DNA of 64,000 nucleotides from Endozoicomonas gorgoniicola. Its GTDB lineage: Bacteria > Pseudomonadota > Gammaproteobacteria > Pseudomonadales > Endozoicomonadaceae. The stretch spans positions 4,300,501-4,364,500 of the forward strand of contig NZ_JAPFCC010000001.1 in assembly GCF_025562715.2 (NCBI RefSeq), read 5' to 3'. Both the position numbers and the translations under genes were made by a program. Positions 26,387 to 35,943 of the stretch are shown here, piece after piece; position 1 is the stretch's first letter, and each line of letters opens with the position of its first letter. Below the pieces are notes generated by a model. That model did no database searches. It worked only from the letters and a program-made list of their open reading frames with translations, and was not told the origin of the DNA.

Positions 26387-27577
26387 ATGAACAGCTCAGC
26401 TAACAGCCATGCTTTTGCTCTTACCCCTGACCAGCAAAACCTGATGGATCATGCCGATCGTTTTTCCCGGGAACAACTCTATCCCCTGTGTGAAAAGATG
26501 GATAATGAAGAGTGGTGGCCTCAGGATACCTTTAAGGAAATGGGCAAACTGGGTCTGCTGGGTGTCACGGTACCGGAACAGTATGGCGGTGCAGGCTTGT
26601 CGATACTCGAAGCCGGTTTGATTCTGCAGGCAATATCGCGCTGGAACCATGCCTTTGCACTGAGCTGGGTAGCCCACGACAACCTTTGTGTGAACAGCCT
26701 GTATAACAATGGCAGTGAAATGATCCGGCAGAAGTATCTGCCAAAGCTTTGTTCCGGTGAGTGGACAGGCTGTCTGGGCTTAACCGAACCGGGTGCCGGT
26801 TCCGACGCGCTGGGCTCCATGAGGACAAAAGCCGTTCGGGATGGGGGTGAATACATTCTTAACGGCTCCAAGATTTATATTACCAATGGCCCTGTTGCCG
26901 ATATCTGCCTGGTGTACGCCAGAACTCAGCCTGACCGGGGTTCCAAAGGTATTACGGCATTTGTCGTTGAAACCGGTTCACCCGGATTTAAAGTGGCTCA
27001 AAAGCTGCAAAAGATGGGATTCCGGGGCAGCCAGACCGGTGAGCTGGTCTTTGAAGACCTGCGTGTTCCGGTGGAAAATATTGTCGGAGAAGAACATGAG
27101 GGCCACAAGGTCGTGATGAGCGGCCTGGATGTTGAGCGTGCCATGATTGCCCCGATTAATGTGGGTATTGCTGAGCGCACGCTGGAACTGTCGGTGGATT
27201 ATGCCCAGACCCGTGAGCAGTTTGGCAAAACCATTGCCAGCTTTCAGATGGTTCAGTCACGGCTGGCCGATATGTACGTCTGGGTCGAAACCATGAAAAC
27301 CTTCTGCTGGCAGGTACTGGCGGAAGTCTCCAATATTGATGAAACCACCGCAGGCCGGGGTGAAATTCATGCCCGCACTGCGGCCTCCATCATGTATTGT
27401 GCCGATATGTGCAACCGGGTTTTAGACAACGGTGTACAGATACACGGTGGAACGGGCTATATCTGGGAATCGGAAATAAACCGGCTGTTCCGTTCCACCA
27501 AATTACTGGAAATCGGTGCAGGCACCACCGAGGTTCGCAAAATGATTATTGCTGGCGAGCTGTTAAGCGATCAGTAG
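26387..27577 (+). CDS. Acyl-CoA dehydrogenase, isovaleryl-CoA dehydrogenase-like
   Basis: 396-residue FAD enzyme. It has LTEPGAGSD and the FAD-binding WVAHDN/ITNGP segments. The catalytic base fits the isovaleryl-CoA class: Glu in LDVERAMIA is present, while the C-terminal position used by medium-chain enzymes reads EIGAGTTEV, as in isovaleryl-CoA dehydrogenases. Together with the carboxylase this gives the first two oxidative steps of leucine catabolism. It starts 20 bases after the carboxyltransferase gene. Confidence 0.9.
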   Translation: MNSSANSHAFALTPDQQNLMDHADRFSREQLYPLCEKMDNEEWWPQDTFKEMGKLGLLGVTVPEQYGGAGLSILEAGLILQAISRWNHAFALSWVAHDNLCVNSLYNNGSEMIRQKYLPKLCSGEWTGCLGLTEPGAGSDALGSMRTKAVRDGGEYILNGSKIYITNGPVADICLVYARTQPDRGSKGITAFVVETGSPGFKVAQKLQKMGFRGSQTGELVFEDLRVPVENIVGEEHEGHKVVMSGLDVERAMIAPINVGIAERTLELSVDYAQTREQFGKTIASFQMVQSRLADMYVWVETMKTFCWQVLAEVSNIDETTAGRGEIHARTAASIMYCADMCNRVLDNGVQIHGGTGYIWESEINRLFRSTKLLEIGAGTTEVRKMIIAGELLSDQ

Positions 27578-27643
27578 GTTCACACCAGAGGTAACAGATA
27601 GAAAATCCCCTGCCAGGTTATTGCCAGAAATCTGGCGGGAGCA

Positions 27644-28294
27644 TCAATAGCCAGAAAAATCGATACAATCAGCGGTAGGCTGACCACTGCTGTCTGTCAT
27701 CCTGAAAGTGACCATAGTGCCGATAGACAACCTTTGGCACCATTGGGTTGCAGGTTCATTATAATTAGCATCGATCTGTATTTCCTTACCCTCATACTCC
27801 CATTGGGTAGATTTCAAGTTAACCATCACACCATACAGGTGCATTTTGCAATGGATGTTAAACCATGGGTCGCACACCCAATAGTTATAATTTTCATACT
27901 GGCAGAATTCACTTAAAGTCAGCATAGCGTTCAAACCCGGATCAGCTGCCAATACTAAAAATTCGTGTTTATCATGAAGGACTAACCATATATTTTGAAT
28001 CTTGTTTTCAAGCCCATGTTTCAGGGCAACTCCAACATACTCACCGCAATTACCAGCTCTTGCCTCTCTGGGGAGAGAGCCTAAAAAATCATGAACAGAA
28101 AATCTGTTGTATGTTTTCCTGAAGTCCCTTATCAAATCAGAGGATATTTCAGAATGATTCTTGCGTCTCAGTTTTCTTGACGGTTCAGCTGCCCCATAAG
28201 ACATTGAGTAGATTTTGTTACCTGTCTTAAAGGAATCTTTGAAAAATAAGCGTGAGTAGTCCAGCAGGAGTCTTGCATTTTCCATTTCGTTCAT
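27644..28294 (-). CDS. Paralogous family protein F, possible Cys-His-Asp hydrolase
   Basis: Member of a second sub-branch (216 residues) with MNEMENARLLLDYSR at the N-terminus. Cys83 lies in GNCGEYVG, His110 in HDKHEFL and Asp142 in CDPWFNIHCKM. It differs from the array copies mainly in the loop after His (AADPGLNAMLTLSEF) and in the C-terminal RMTDSSGQP segment. It is duplicated with copy G at a period of 915 bp. Confidence 0.75.
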   Translation of the reverse strand: MNEMENARLLLDYSRLFFKDSFKTGNKIYSMSYGAAEPSRKLRRKNHSEISSDLIRDFRKTYNRFSVHDFLGSLPREARAGNCGEYVGVALKHGLENKIQNIWLVLHDKHEFLVLAADPGLNAMLTLSEFCQYENYNYWVCDPWFNIHCKMHLYGVMVNLKSTQWEYEGKEIQIDANYNEPATQWCQRLSIGTMVTFRMTDSSGQPTADCIDFSGY

Positions 28295-28423
28295 AGGCTG
28301 CCAACTTGCTGTGCATTAAATGAAGCAAATGCTGTTAGCGTAGACACATATACTTATCCCGGCTTTAGCAATCTCCCCGCCCGGGCCCTTGAGGCTAGAT
28401 TCTTTAGTGAGTACAGTCTCTTG

Positions 28424-28492
28424 GCATTTTGTCTGGCTGGGTCCTTTGTTTACCCCTGAGACCTTTCGGAGTGTCCTTCTGGGGATGGAGTA
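28424..28492 (+). pseudogene. Decayed pdxY fragment in spacer between copies F and G
   Basis: The run from GGCATTTTG to GTCCTTCTGGGGATGGAG aligns without gaps to pdxY bases ~29470-29540. It is preceded by the shared upstream block ending GAGTACAGTCT (28320s-28420), which also precedes intact pdxY at ~29245-29335. The first ~130 bases of the pdxY coding region are missing. Substitutions are numerous, so this duplication is older than the 14.9-18.8 kb array. Confidence 0.72.
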
Positions 28493-28558
28493 GAGTTATA
28501 CAAGCAGCGACTAACGGGAAAGCCCCCGCAGGTTATTGCCAGAAACCTGACGAGAGCA

Positions 28559-29209
28559 TCATCTGGAAAAAAAATCGTACAAATCATCGGTAGGCTGTCC
28601 GTTGTTGTCTGTCATCCTGTAAATTGTCATATCGTTGACAAACAACCTTTGACACCACAGGGTTGCCCGCTCACTATTATAGACATCCTTATATATTTCT
28701 TTACCCTCAGACTCCCATTGGCAAGATTTGAAGTTAGCCATCAGTCCATACAGGTGCATTCTGCAATGGATATTAAACCACGGGTCGCATACCCAATAGT
28801 CACAATTTTCATATTGGCAAAATTCATTTAATGTTAGTGTGGCACTTATTCCAGGGTCAGCTGCCAATATTAAAAATTCATGTATTTCATGATCAGCCAC
28901 CCATATATTTTCAATCCTGTTTTCAAACCCATATTTCAGGGCTATGCCACAATATTCCTCGCAGTTACCAGCTCTTGCCAGCTGGGGGGAAGAGGTTAGA
29001 AGCTGGAGTGTATCGAAGTTGTCGTACGTGTCTCTGTAGTAACCTACCAAATCGTTGGCCACTTCAGAATAATTTATACGCGCCATTTTTCTTAACAGCG
29101 TGGCTGTGCCATAAGACATTGAGTAGGTTTTGTTCGATGTTTTAAAGGAGTTCTTAAAAAATAAACGGGAGTAGTCCCGCAGGAATCTGGCATGTTCCAT
29201 TTCGTTCAT
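28559..29209 (-). CDS. Paralogous family protein G, possible Cys-His-Asp hydrolase
   Basis: 216 residues; nearest relative is copy F. The GNCEEYCG, HEIHEFL and CDPWFNIHCRM blocks are intact. It is divergent from pdxY, with about 130 bases between the start codons, so the two genes probably share a bidirectional promoter region. Confidence 0.75.
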   Translation of the reverse strand: MNEMEHARFLRDYSRLFFKNSFKTSNKTYSMSYGTATLLRKMARINYSEVANDLVGYYRDTYDNFDTLQLLTSSPQLARAGNCEEYCGIALKYGFENRIENIWVADHEIHEFLILAADPGISATLTLNEFCQYENCDYWVCDPWFNIHCRMHLYGLMANFKSCQWESEGKEIYKDVYNSERATLWCQRLFVNDMTIYRMTDNNGQPTDDLYDFFSR

Positions 29210-29339
29210 AAACTGTCAGCCTGCTTTGTATTGAATGAAACGACTTCTGTTAGCGTAGACACATATAATTAATCCGACTTTAGCAACCTCCCCGCCCGGG
29301 CTCTTGAGGCTGAAATCATTAGTGAGTACAGTCTGATGC

Positions 29340-30242
29340 ATGAATATTCTCTCAATCCAGTCCCATGTTGCTGTAGGTCATGCGGGCAATTCATCGGCTG
29401 TCTTCCCGTTGCAGCGGCTGGGCTTTAATGTCTGGCCTGTCAATACGGTCATGTTTTCCAACCACACCGGGCATTCTGGCTGGCGAGGCCCCGTATTCTC
29501 CCCCGACACCGTGCGGGATGTCCTTCTGGGAATGGAGGAGCATGGTGCTTTTGCCGAATGCGATGCGATTCTGTCCGGATACATGGGTGACCCCGGCATG
29601 GCGGAAGTTATACTGGATGCGGTTGGGCGTATTCGTTCTGCCAACCCTGACGTGCTGTACTGCTGCGACCCGGTGATTGGAGATACCGACACCGGCATTT
29701 ATGTGCAGAAAGACATTCCAGACTTCTTTCGGAACAAGGTGATTCAGCAGGCCAATATTATTACGCCTAACCATTTTGAGCTGGAGATGCTTACCGGCCA
29801 AAGAATAACCTCAACAGATCAGGCATTGAAAGGTGCCAGAAGCCTGCTGGCAGAAGGTCCCGATATTGTACTGGTGACAAGCCTTATAACTGACGATGGC
29901 AAGAAAGATCATATTGCGATGCTGGCCGTCAATCATTCAGAAGCCTGGCTGATTAAAACGCCGGTGTACCCGATCAACGGGGTTGTCAGTGGTTCTGGCG
30001 ACGCTACTGCGGCGTTGTTTATGGCGAAACTTTTGCAGGGCTGTGAACTTAAGCAGTCACTTGAGCATATCGCCGGGGCCATGGACGGACTGTTCAAAAA
30101 AACAAGCCTGGCTGGTAGTCAGGAGCTACAGCTGATTGGGTCTCAGGATGAGCTGATAAAACCGTCAGTTACTTTTTCTGCTACTCCCCTCGAACCAACT
30201 TACACCCAACGGCTTGATGATGGTAATCTTCAGACGGATTAA
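29340..30242 (+). CDS. pdxY: Pyridoxal kinase
   Basis: 300-residue ribokinase-fold enzyme that phosphorylates pyridoxal in the vitamin B6 salvage pathway. N-terminus MNILSIQSHVAVGHAGNS; substrate-pocket HTGHSGWRG; CDPVIGDTDTGIYV; TPNHFELE; and the phosphate/ATP loop VVSGSGDATAALF with the catalytic Asp. The length is slightly above E. coli PdxY (287) because of a C-terminal tail. Confidence 0.92.
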   Translation: MNILSIQSHVAVGHAGNSSAVFPLQRLGFNVWPVNTVMFSNHTGHSGWRGPVFSPDTVRDVLLGMEEHGAFAECDAILSGYMGDPGMAEVILDAVGRIRSANPDVLYCCDPVIGDTDTGIYVQKDIPDFFRNKVIQQANIITPNHFELEMLTGQRITSTDQALKGARSLLAEGPDIVLVTSLITDDGKKDHIAMLAVNHSEAWLIKTPVYPINGVVSGSGDATAALFMAKLLQGCELKQSLEHIAGAMDGLFKKTSLAGSQELQLIGSQDELIKPSVTFSATPLEPTYTQRLDDGNLQTD

Positions 30243-30260
30243 TTCAATCGGGAGATAGCC

Positions 30261-30578
30261 ATGCTGAAAACAACCACACCTTCCGTGGAAGGCAGACCAG
30301 TCAAGGAGTATCTGGGCGTTGTCGTAGGGGAAGCTATTGTCGGTGCCAATGTGTTTCGGGATCTTTTCGCGAGCATCAGGGATATTGTGGGTGGCCGTTC
30401 TGGTGCTTACGAGAAAGAACTCGAAAAGGCACGGGAAACCGCCTTTGAAGATATTGAAACCAGAGCCCGGGAAGTGGGAGCCAATGCCATTGTGGGTATT
30501 GATCTGGATTACGAAGTTGTCGGTGAAAAAGGCAGTATGCTGATGGTCAGTATCAGCGGAACAGCGGTAATGCTGTAG
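30261..30578 (+). CDS. YbjQ/DUF74 family protein
   Basis: 105-residue cytoplasmic protein with the family hallmarks EYLGVVVGEAIVGANVFRD and REVGANAIVGIDLDYE. YbjQ proteins form pentameric rings sometimes described as heavy-metal binding; the function is not established. A GGGAG site precedes ATG 30261, 19 bases after pdxY, so it is probably in the same transcript. Confidence 0.88.
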   Translation: MLKTTTPSVEGRPVKEYLGVVVGEAIVGANVFRDLFASIRDIVGGRSGAYEKELEKARETAFEDIETRAREVGANAIVGIDLDYEVVGEKGSMLMVSISGTAVML

Positions 30579-30626
30579 CTTCTCCCTGGTTACCAGCCCT
30601 TTCAGACTTAAGGATGAAGAGACCGA

Positions 30627-31940
30627 ATGAACCAGAGCCATCAACTTTCCCTGCTTGGTAAACGACGGTTTTTACCTTTTTTCGCAACCCAGTTTCTGGG
30701 AGCATTTAACGACAATATCTATAAAAACACTCTGCTCCTGATGGCTGCATTTGCGGCTGCAGAACAGTTGCCGTTCGATTCTGACCTGTTCATCAACCTG
30801 GGTGCCGGCTTATTTATCCTGCCTTTTTTCATTTTTTCCGGAATTGCCGGCCAAATGGCAGACAAGTACGAAAAGTCGCTGATCATCCGCAGGGTTAAAC
30901 TGCTGGAAATTGCGATTATGGCAGTGGCTGCCGGGTTTATTATCAGCCAGAACTTTCTGGTACTGCTGATTCTCCTGTTCCTTATGGGGACTCAGAGTGC
31001 CTTCTTCGGTCCGGTAAAATACGCCATCATTCCCCAGCATCTGCATGACGATGAACTGGTCGGTGGTAATGCCCTGGTTGAAATGGGTACCTTTGTGGCT
31101 ATCCTCCTCGGAACCCTTGGAGCAGGGCTATTGGTTGAGTTACCTCAGGCCCATGAGTGGGTAGCCGTGTCGGTTGTTGTGCTCGCGATTCTTGGCTGGC
31201 TGTGCGCCCGACAGGTACCGGAAGCCAAAGCTTCTGCGCCGGAACTGGAAGTCAGCTACAACCTGTTCAGCCAGACCCGGAAAATTATGAGAGATGCCCA
31301 TGGCGATAAAACGGTTTACATTAGCCTTGTGGCCATCTCCTGGTTCTGGGCTATCGGTGCGGCCTACCTGACACAGCTGCCAAACCTTGCCAGTCAGATT
31401 TTGTCGGGCAGTCCTCAGGTTGTCAGTATAATGCTCGCCATGTTTACCATTGGCGTTGCAGCAGGATCGCTATTCTGCGGAAGGATTTCCCACGGCAGGG
31501 TTGAACCGGGCATTGTGCCTCTGGGAGCTTTTGGCCTGAGCCTGTTTGCACTGGATCTGTTCTTTGCGATTTCACCCAATAGTCAGGAGGCGTTGCTCAG
31601 TGTCAGTGAGTTTATAAGGATTCCAGCCAATGTCCGGGTATTGTTTGACCTTGCCATGATTGGCTTTTTTGGCGGACTGTTTATTGTGCCACTGTACGCG
31701 ATGGTTCAGAAAAGAACCGATGAAAGCCGCCGCGCACGAATGATTGCTGCACTGAACGTTATGAACTCTTCCTACATGGTTGGCAGCGCCGTGTTCGGAA
31801 TGCTGTTTCTGGGTGTCGCCAATCGAACCATTGAAGAGTTTTTCCTGACCCTGGCGGTTCTGCATGTGACTGTCTGCCTGCTCATCTTCAGAACATCGCC
31901 AGAATTCTGGCAACGTTTCAGGATCCGCTTTTCACGCTAG
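30627..31940 (+). CDS. MFS transporter, LplT-like (lysophospholipid flippase)
   Basis: 437 residues, about 12 membrane helices. The N-terminus FLPFFATQFLGAFNDNIYKN and the GLFILPFFIFSGIAGQMADKYEKS segment are characteristic of the LplT/Aas-associated MFS branch that moves lysophospholipids across the inner membrane. No acyltransferase (aas) gene is adjacent, so the specific role is inferred from family only. A hairpin at 31953-31985 probably ends the transcript. Confidence 0.78.
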   Translation: MNQSHQLSLLGKRRFLPFFATQFLGAFNDNIYKNTLLLMAAFAAAEQLPFDSDLFINLGAGLFILPFFIFSGIAGQMADKYEKSLIIRRVKLLEIAIMAVAAGFIISQNFLVLLILLFLMGTQSAFFGPVKYAIIPQHLHDDELVGGNALVEMGTFVAILLGTLGAGLLVELPQAHEWVAVSVVVLAILGWLCARQVPEAKASAPELEVSYNLFSQTRKIMRDAHGDKTVYISLVAISWFWAIGAAYLTQLPNLASQILSGSPQVVSIMLAMFTIGVAAGSLFCGRISHGRVEPGIVPLGAFGLSLFALDLFFAISPNSQEALLSVSEFIRIPANVRVLFDLAMIGFFGGLFIVPLYAMVQKRTDESRRARMIAALNVMNSSYMVGSAVFGMLFLGVANRTIEEFFLTLAVLHVTVCLLIFRTSPEFWQRFRIRFSR

Positions 31941-31952
31941 CCAATCATCTTC

Positions 31953-31985
31953 GCAAAAGCCACCACTGACATCGGCGGCTTTTGC
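31953..31985. terminator. Hairpin terminator after MFS gene
   Basis: GCAAAAGCC (31953-31961) pairs perfectly with GGCTTTTGC (31977-31985), 13 bases past the MFS stop. The T-rich side of the stem could serve in place of a separate U-tract. Confidence 0.55.
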
Positions 31986-32002
31986 CGCCATAATTCTCCA
32001 CC

Positions 32003-32752
32003 ATGACTGAATCTGCCCAAACTTCTGAACGCCTTGTACAGCAACCTGTACATCGTCCTGTGCATCGTCCTGTGCATCGTCCTGTGCATATAGTACCGCC
32101 CTGCCATGAGGAACTCCGGGAACTATACCGGGACGACCACCTGGTAGTGGTCGACAAACCCGCTGGCCTGCTTAGCGTCCCCGGACGGCATCCTGCCAAT
32201 TTTGACAGCGCTCTGTCTCGCCTGCAGGCAATAAATCCTGAAAGCCGGGTTGTACACCGACTGGACATGTCTACCTCCGGAGTGATGGTGTTTGCCCTTC
32301 AGGCAGACAGTCACAGGGCGTTAAGTCGCCAGTTTCAGGATCGTCTGGTCAGTAAGGGATATACCGCAGAAGTATGGGGAATCCCTGCTGAACAGTCCGG
32401 TTCCGTGAACCTGCCCCTGCGTTGCGACTGGCCGAACCGTCCAAAACAGATGGTTGATCATGAACAGGGCAAACCAGCCCTGACGCACTACACCTGTATC
32501 AATACCTGCACCAATCATCAGGACTCTTCATCGCAAAATAGCCGTGTATGGCTTGAGCCTGTTACCGGACGATCACACCAGTTAAGGGTACACATGGCAG
32601 AACTGGGTCATCCGATCCTTGGCTGTGAGTTCTATGCCCACCCAGAGGCTTATGAAGCCAGTGCAAGATTGCATCTCCACGCCACCCGGCTGACATTTAC
32701 ACACCCGATCTTGAAGGAATCGATGACGTTTGAGGTACCTGCCCCATTTTAA
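32003..32752 (+). CDS. rluA: RluA-family pseudouridine synthase
   Basis: 249 residues. Modifies uridine in 23S rRNA and some tRNAs (RluA type). The catalytic motif HRLDMSTSG carries the Asp nucleophile. LYRDDHLVVVDKPAGLLSVPG and TGRSHQLRVHMAELGHPI are family signatures. The N-terminal ~33 residues before the conserved fold contain PVHR repeated three times from a 12-bp tandem repeat and are probably dispensable; translation could also begin further in. Confidence 0.88.
   Translation: MTESAQTSERLVQQPVHRPVHRPVHRPVHIVPPCHEELRELYRDDHLVVVDKPAGLLSVPGRHPANFDSALSRLQAINPESRVVHRLDMSTSGVMVFALQADSHRALSRQFQDRLVSKGYTAEVWGIPAEQSGSVNLPLRCDWPNRPKQMVDHEQGKPALTHYTCINTCTNHQDSSSQNSRVWLEPVTGRSHQLRVHMAELGHPILGCEFYAHPEAYEASARLHLHATRLTFTHPILKESMTFEVPAPF
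32051..32086 (+). repeat. 12-bp tandem repeat, 3 copies, in rluA
   Basis: CATCGTCCTGTG is repeated three times (32051, 32063, 32075), preceded by a degenerate copy. It is in frame and adds PVHR units to the extended N-terminus of the pseudouridine synthase. Confidence 0.95.
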
Positions 32753-32844
32753 AGGGGAAAAGTATCGTATCGCCCACGTCTAATCCCCGGATCTGAACTA
32801 AAATCACTGACAACCAATAAGCAAGACAAGCTCAGGTTGTCAGT

Positions 32845-35800
32845 TTGATTCTGCATAACACCTGCACCAACAAAACCTGGTTAATAAAGCGACTTAAACG
32901 ACCGGGATTAATCTCATTATTGTTCAGCCTTCAGTTCAGTAGCCCACCAGCTGTTGCTGAAACCGAACTTGAACAGTTCACAAGGTTGTACAAAAGTACC
33001 CTTGAGTACTTCATCGCAGAAAACACCGGCTGGTTCAGAAAATCGCTCTCGTCCTTTGGTCATTTTTTAAAAAAAAATCCTGTTAGCCCTTACCAGGAAT
33101 ACTTTGACCTGTTCTTTATTCCTTCTGAGGGTAGTGGTACTAACAAATCCGCTGAATCCATATTTATTCCATTTCCAGAGCCTTTTCCGGGCAAGAGTTC
33201 GCCTAACACACACGACACCCCTTACCCGGAAACTCTTTCGGGGTTCACCTTCAGCAAACATTTTCCACTGAAGCTACAATGCAACCGCGATGAGCCAGAC
33301 AGCAGCAAAGCCTCACTGTTTGCCAACAGCCAGTATGTGACAGTCTTACAAGCCCTGGACAGGAGCTACGAACACGCCTATTTCAAACCATATGCCAACT
33401 GCGATAACCATCCCTCTTTCAGAAGAGGAGGGAAGCATGACCAGTTTCTGCTTATTTCAGTTTGCGTCAGCGACGCCTCAAACAATCATTACGAGCTGTG
33501 TTTCCCTATGGGTCCTGTCAGGCAGTTTGCTGTCAGCGACCTTATCGACACAAACGATGAATTCAGACCCGCCCCTGAATACACAGAAAAAAATGTCAGG
33601 CTGTTTCTCAGACACATGGAAAAGCTATACAACCCACAGAATCCTCTGGCAAATCGTCATATTGAAAGCCTGCTCGGCAGCGGTATTTCAGCGCAGGTTA
33701 TGAAACCACTCAGCTTCTTACGCTCAGCAGCTGTTAAACGGATTATTCATGAATTGCCAGACGAGCAATCGGCTGATGATTTCATTTTGACCGCCCAAAT
33801 CAATATGCGCCTGTTGACCATGGCGGAAATTGAGTATCTGCCATTAATGTATTTTTCTGTACCAGCCCGAAAGAAAGGCATGCAGGCTATCTATGGCGTG
33901 CAAAAAAAACGCAATCCCAGTCAGTTTCTTGATCACCTTTTTGAAGATCCGCACCAGCCTCTGTCTTCCCTGAAAAAGTATCTGGACGATATCATTGGCC
34001 TTCTGATTAAGTGCGATATTGCCAATGCCCGCCAGTTCCAGACACTGAGTACCACGGCAACCGGCTTTTCCATTGCGGTTGATCCCAATTACACCAACTA
34101 TTTTGTTGACGGCGATCATGCAAAAATTGTCGACCTGACACCCTTTTTCATGGCCTTTGAAGGCATGCTTCCGAAGATTAACAGTCAGTTCGTTGATATG
34201 GATCTGGATGGCATAGACAGGCACTTCAGCAGCCTGTCCCTGAACCCTCTGCATCGGTATCTTTTCTTTCTGGGCATGTTATTCAGAACCAGCCAGGCAA
34301 GAACCAAAGCCTATCAGAGATGCCTTATCAACGGCATGATTTGTCAGATAGAGAAGCAAAAAGATGAAGCATGGAAACACCTGTTTAACCATGCTCTGGA
34401 AAAGGTCGCCTCTGTGCCCCCTATATACAATGAAATGCTGCGCCGGGTCGAAAAGCAACGTCTGTCAACGGGTCTTCAGGTGTCAACCACGGTTTCAGAA
34501 GGTCAACACAATAAACCACTCTCCAGCAACCTGTTCGCTGAGGGCGAGGGCGTTTCAGCAGCTTATCATTCCGATGTAACAGCCTTTAACCAGTCACGTC
34601 ATACTGCAAACAGAGCCAACATGAACTCCACTTCGCGGTTTATGGCGTTGTTGAGGCAGGAGGCTTCGATTATAGCGTCTAAAGTCGACCACTGGCGTCA
34701 GGAGCGACAACAAAAATGGCATAAGGCCACACAGCCGTTTTACGACCAGCAGCGCGAAAAGCATAGCATTCATGCCACACCCTACTTTATGGACGACATT
34801 GAAGCTGAAAGTTATACGAATTATATTCTGGGACTGAAATACTATAGAACCAACCTTACATCCAGCAGCTTATGGTTATGCTTCAGCAACTGGCTGGATC
34901 GTAACCGGCATGTCAACCATTTTTATGAAGGCAGCCTGTCTGCATCTGAGTTGCGCAGGATGGCGCAGATTGTCTTGTCAAAACACCTTGATGGCGAAAC
35001 AATCGACCTGGAGGCCATTGACAACATCCCTGTTCTTCTGAAAGCCCTGGATGACCTTGGCTATTATTTTGAGGTTCAGGTCATACAACCTGACGAGCAG
35101 TTTAAACCCCGCTCAACCAGTTACTGGTTTGATCACAACCAGGGCAAAGTCATCACCAAAGACATTCACGATATTCGACGAATAAGGCAACTGGCCGGGC
35201 AGAGCCATGTTATGTCGTTACTGCTACACCAGACGAGTGATGCACCTGCGGGCTCAGCAAACAGTCGCTGGTCACTGGTTTCAGAAATGCCAGCTAAAAA
35301 AGCTGATATTATCCAGCGCTACGCTGCTCAGCTTGTTGCATCATGGCGTTTCAAATCAATGGACAAATTTGTAACACCTGAAGCCTTAAAGGATGAAAGT
35401 GATTTACGAAAAAATTCATCGTACTATCTATCGTACTATCTAAAGCTGACTGCGTTTCTCAGTGCTTATCAGAAAACATTACTCCCATCCCTTCCGTCAC
35501 TTCTGACTAAACAATTAGAATACCACTTACCTCCCGCAAACCATCAGGCACAGATAGAACCGGGTGTTCGGGTTGGGCATTTATTTATGGCGCTGTTGCA
35601 TTGGGTAGATGCTTTGGAGGGTTTTGCTGATAATGAATTACCCAATACGGTTCTTCTCATTCAGCCAGGGTTAGGCTACAGGGTAGAAAACCCTCTTTTT
35701 TCAATGTGGACGATCACGTTTACTAAACACAAACCCAGGGTCATTACTCGAAAACTGACGCATAATGTGAAGCTGGAATCCATAAAGACCAGTAAACCTG

Positions 35801-35943
35801 GACGACTGATCTTCTTTACCAACGTAATGACCTCAGCAACAGGTCATTTTCTATTAGCATTCGGCTCTTCACCTGACTGGTGGATCATTAACAGGCCCGA
35901 TGTATCAGATTTCCAAAAGCAGAATAATGAGCTGTCTGAATAG
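32845..35943 (+). CDS. Large exported protein of unknown function
   Basis: Not recognised. 1032 residues from a TTG start at 32845. An N-terminal signal peptide is visible (basic RLKRPG, hydrophobic LISLLFSLQF, likely cleavage after AVA near residue 38). There are no further membrane helices. The sequence is Phe/Tyr/His-rich with long helical stretches and no clear catalytic motif; a His/Gln-rich segment (DHWRQERQQKWHKATQ) lies mid-protein. Size, export signal and absence of recognisable domains fit a lineage-specific secreted or periplasmic factor. It abuts an hsdM remnant in the next codon. Confidence 0.65.
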   Translation: MILHNTCTNKTWLIKRLKRPGLISLLFSLQFSSPPAVAETELEQFTRLYKSTLEYFIAENTGWFRKSLSSFGHFLKKNPVSPYQEYFDLFFIPSEGSGTNKSAESIFIPFPEPFPGKSSPNTHDTPYPETLSGFTFSKHFPLKLQCNRDEPDSSKASLFANSQYVTVLQALDRSYEHAYFKPYANCDNHPSFRRGGKHDQFLLISVCVSDASNNHYELCFPMGPVRQFAVSDLIDTNDEFRPAPEYTEKNVRLFLRHMEKLYNPQNPLANRHIESLLGSGISAQVMKPLSFLRSAAVKRIIHELPDEQSADDFILTAQINMRLLTMAEIEYLPLMYFSVPARKKGMQAIYGVQKKRNPSQFLDHLFEDPHQPLSSLKKYLDDIIGLLIKCDIANARQFQTLSTTATGFSIAVDPNYTNYFVDGDHAKIVDLTPFFMAFEGMLPKINSQFVDMDLDGIDRHFSSLSLNPLHRYLFFLGMLFRTSQARTKAYQRCLINGMICQIEKQKDEAWKHLFNHALEKVASVPPIYNEMLRRVEKQRLSTGLQVSTTVSEGQHNKPLSSNLFAEGEGVSAAYHSDVTAFNQSRHTANRANMNSTSRFMALLRQEASIIASKVDHWRQERQQKWHKATQPFYDQQREKHSIHATPYFMDDIEAESYTNYILGLKYYRTNLTSSSLWLCFSNWLDRNRHVNHFYEGSLSASELRRMAQIVLSKHLDGETIDLEAIDNIPVLLKALDDLGYYFEVQVIQPDEQFKPRSTSYWFDHNQGKVITKDIHDIRRIRQLAGQSHVMSLLLHQTSDAPAGSANSRWSLVSEMPAKKADIIQRYAAQLVASWRFKSMDKFVTPEALKDESDLRKNSSYYLSYYLKLTAFLSAYQKTLLPSLPSLLTKQLEYHLPPANHQAQIEPGVRVGHLFMALLHWVDALEGFADNELPNTVLLIQPGLGYRVENPLFSMWTITFTKHKPRVITRKLTHNVKLESIKTSKPGRLIFFTNVMTSATGHFLLAFGSSPDWWIINRPDVSDFQKQNNELSE

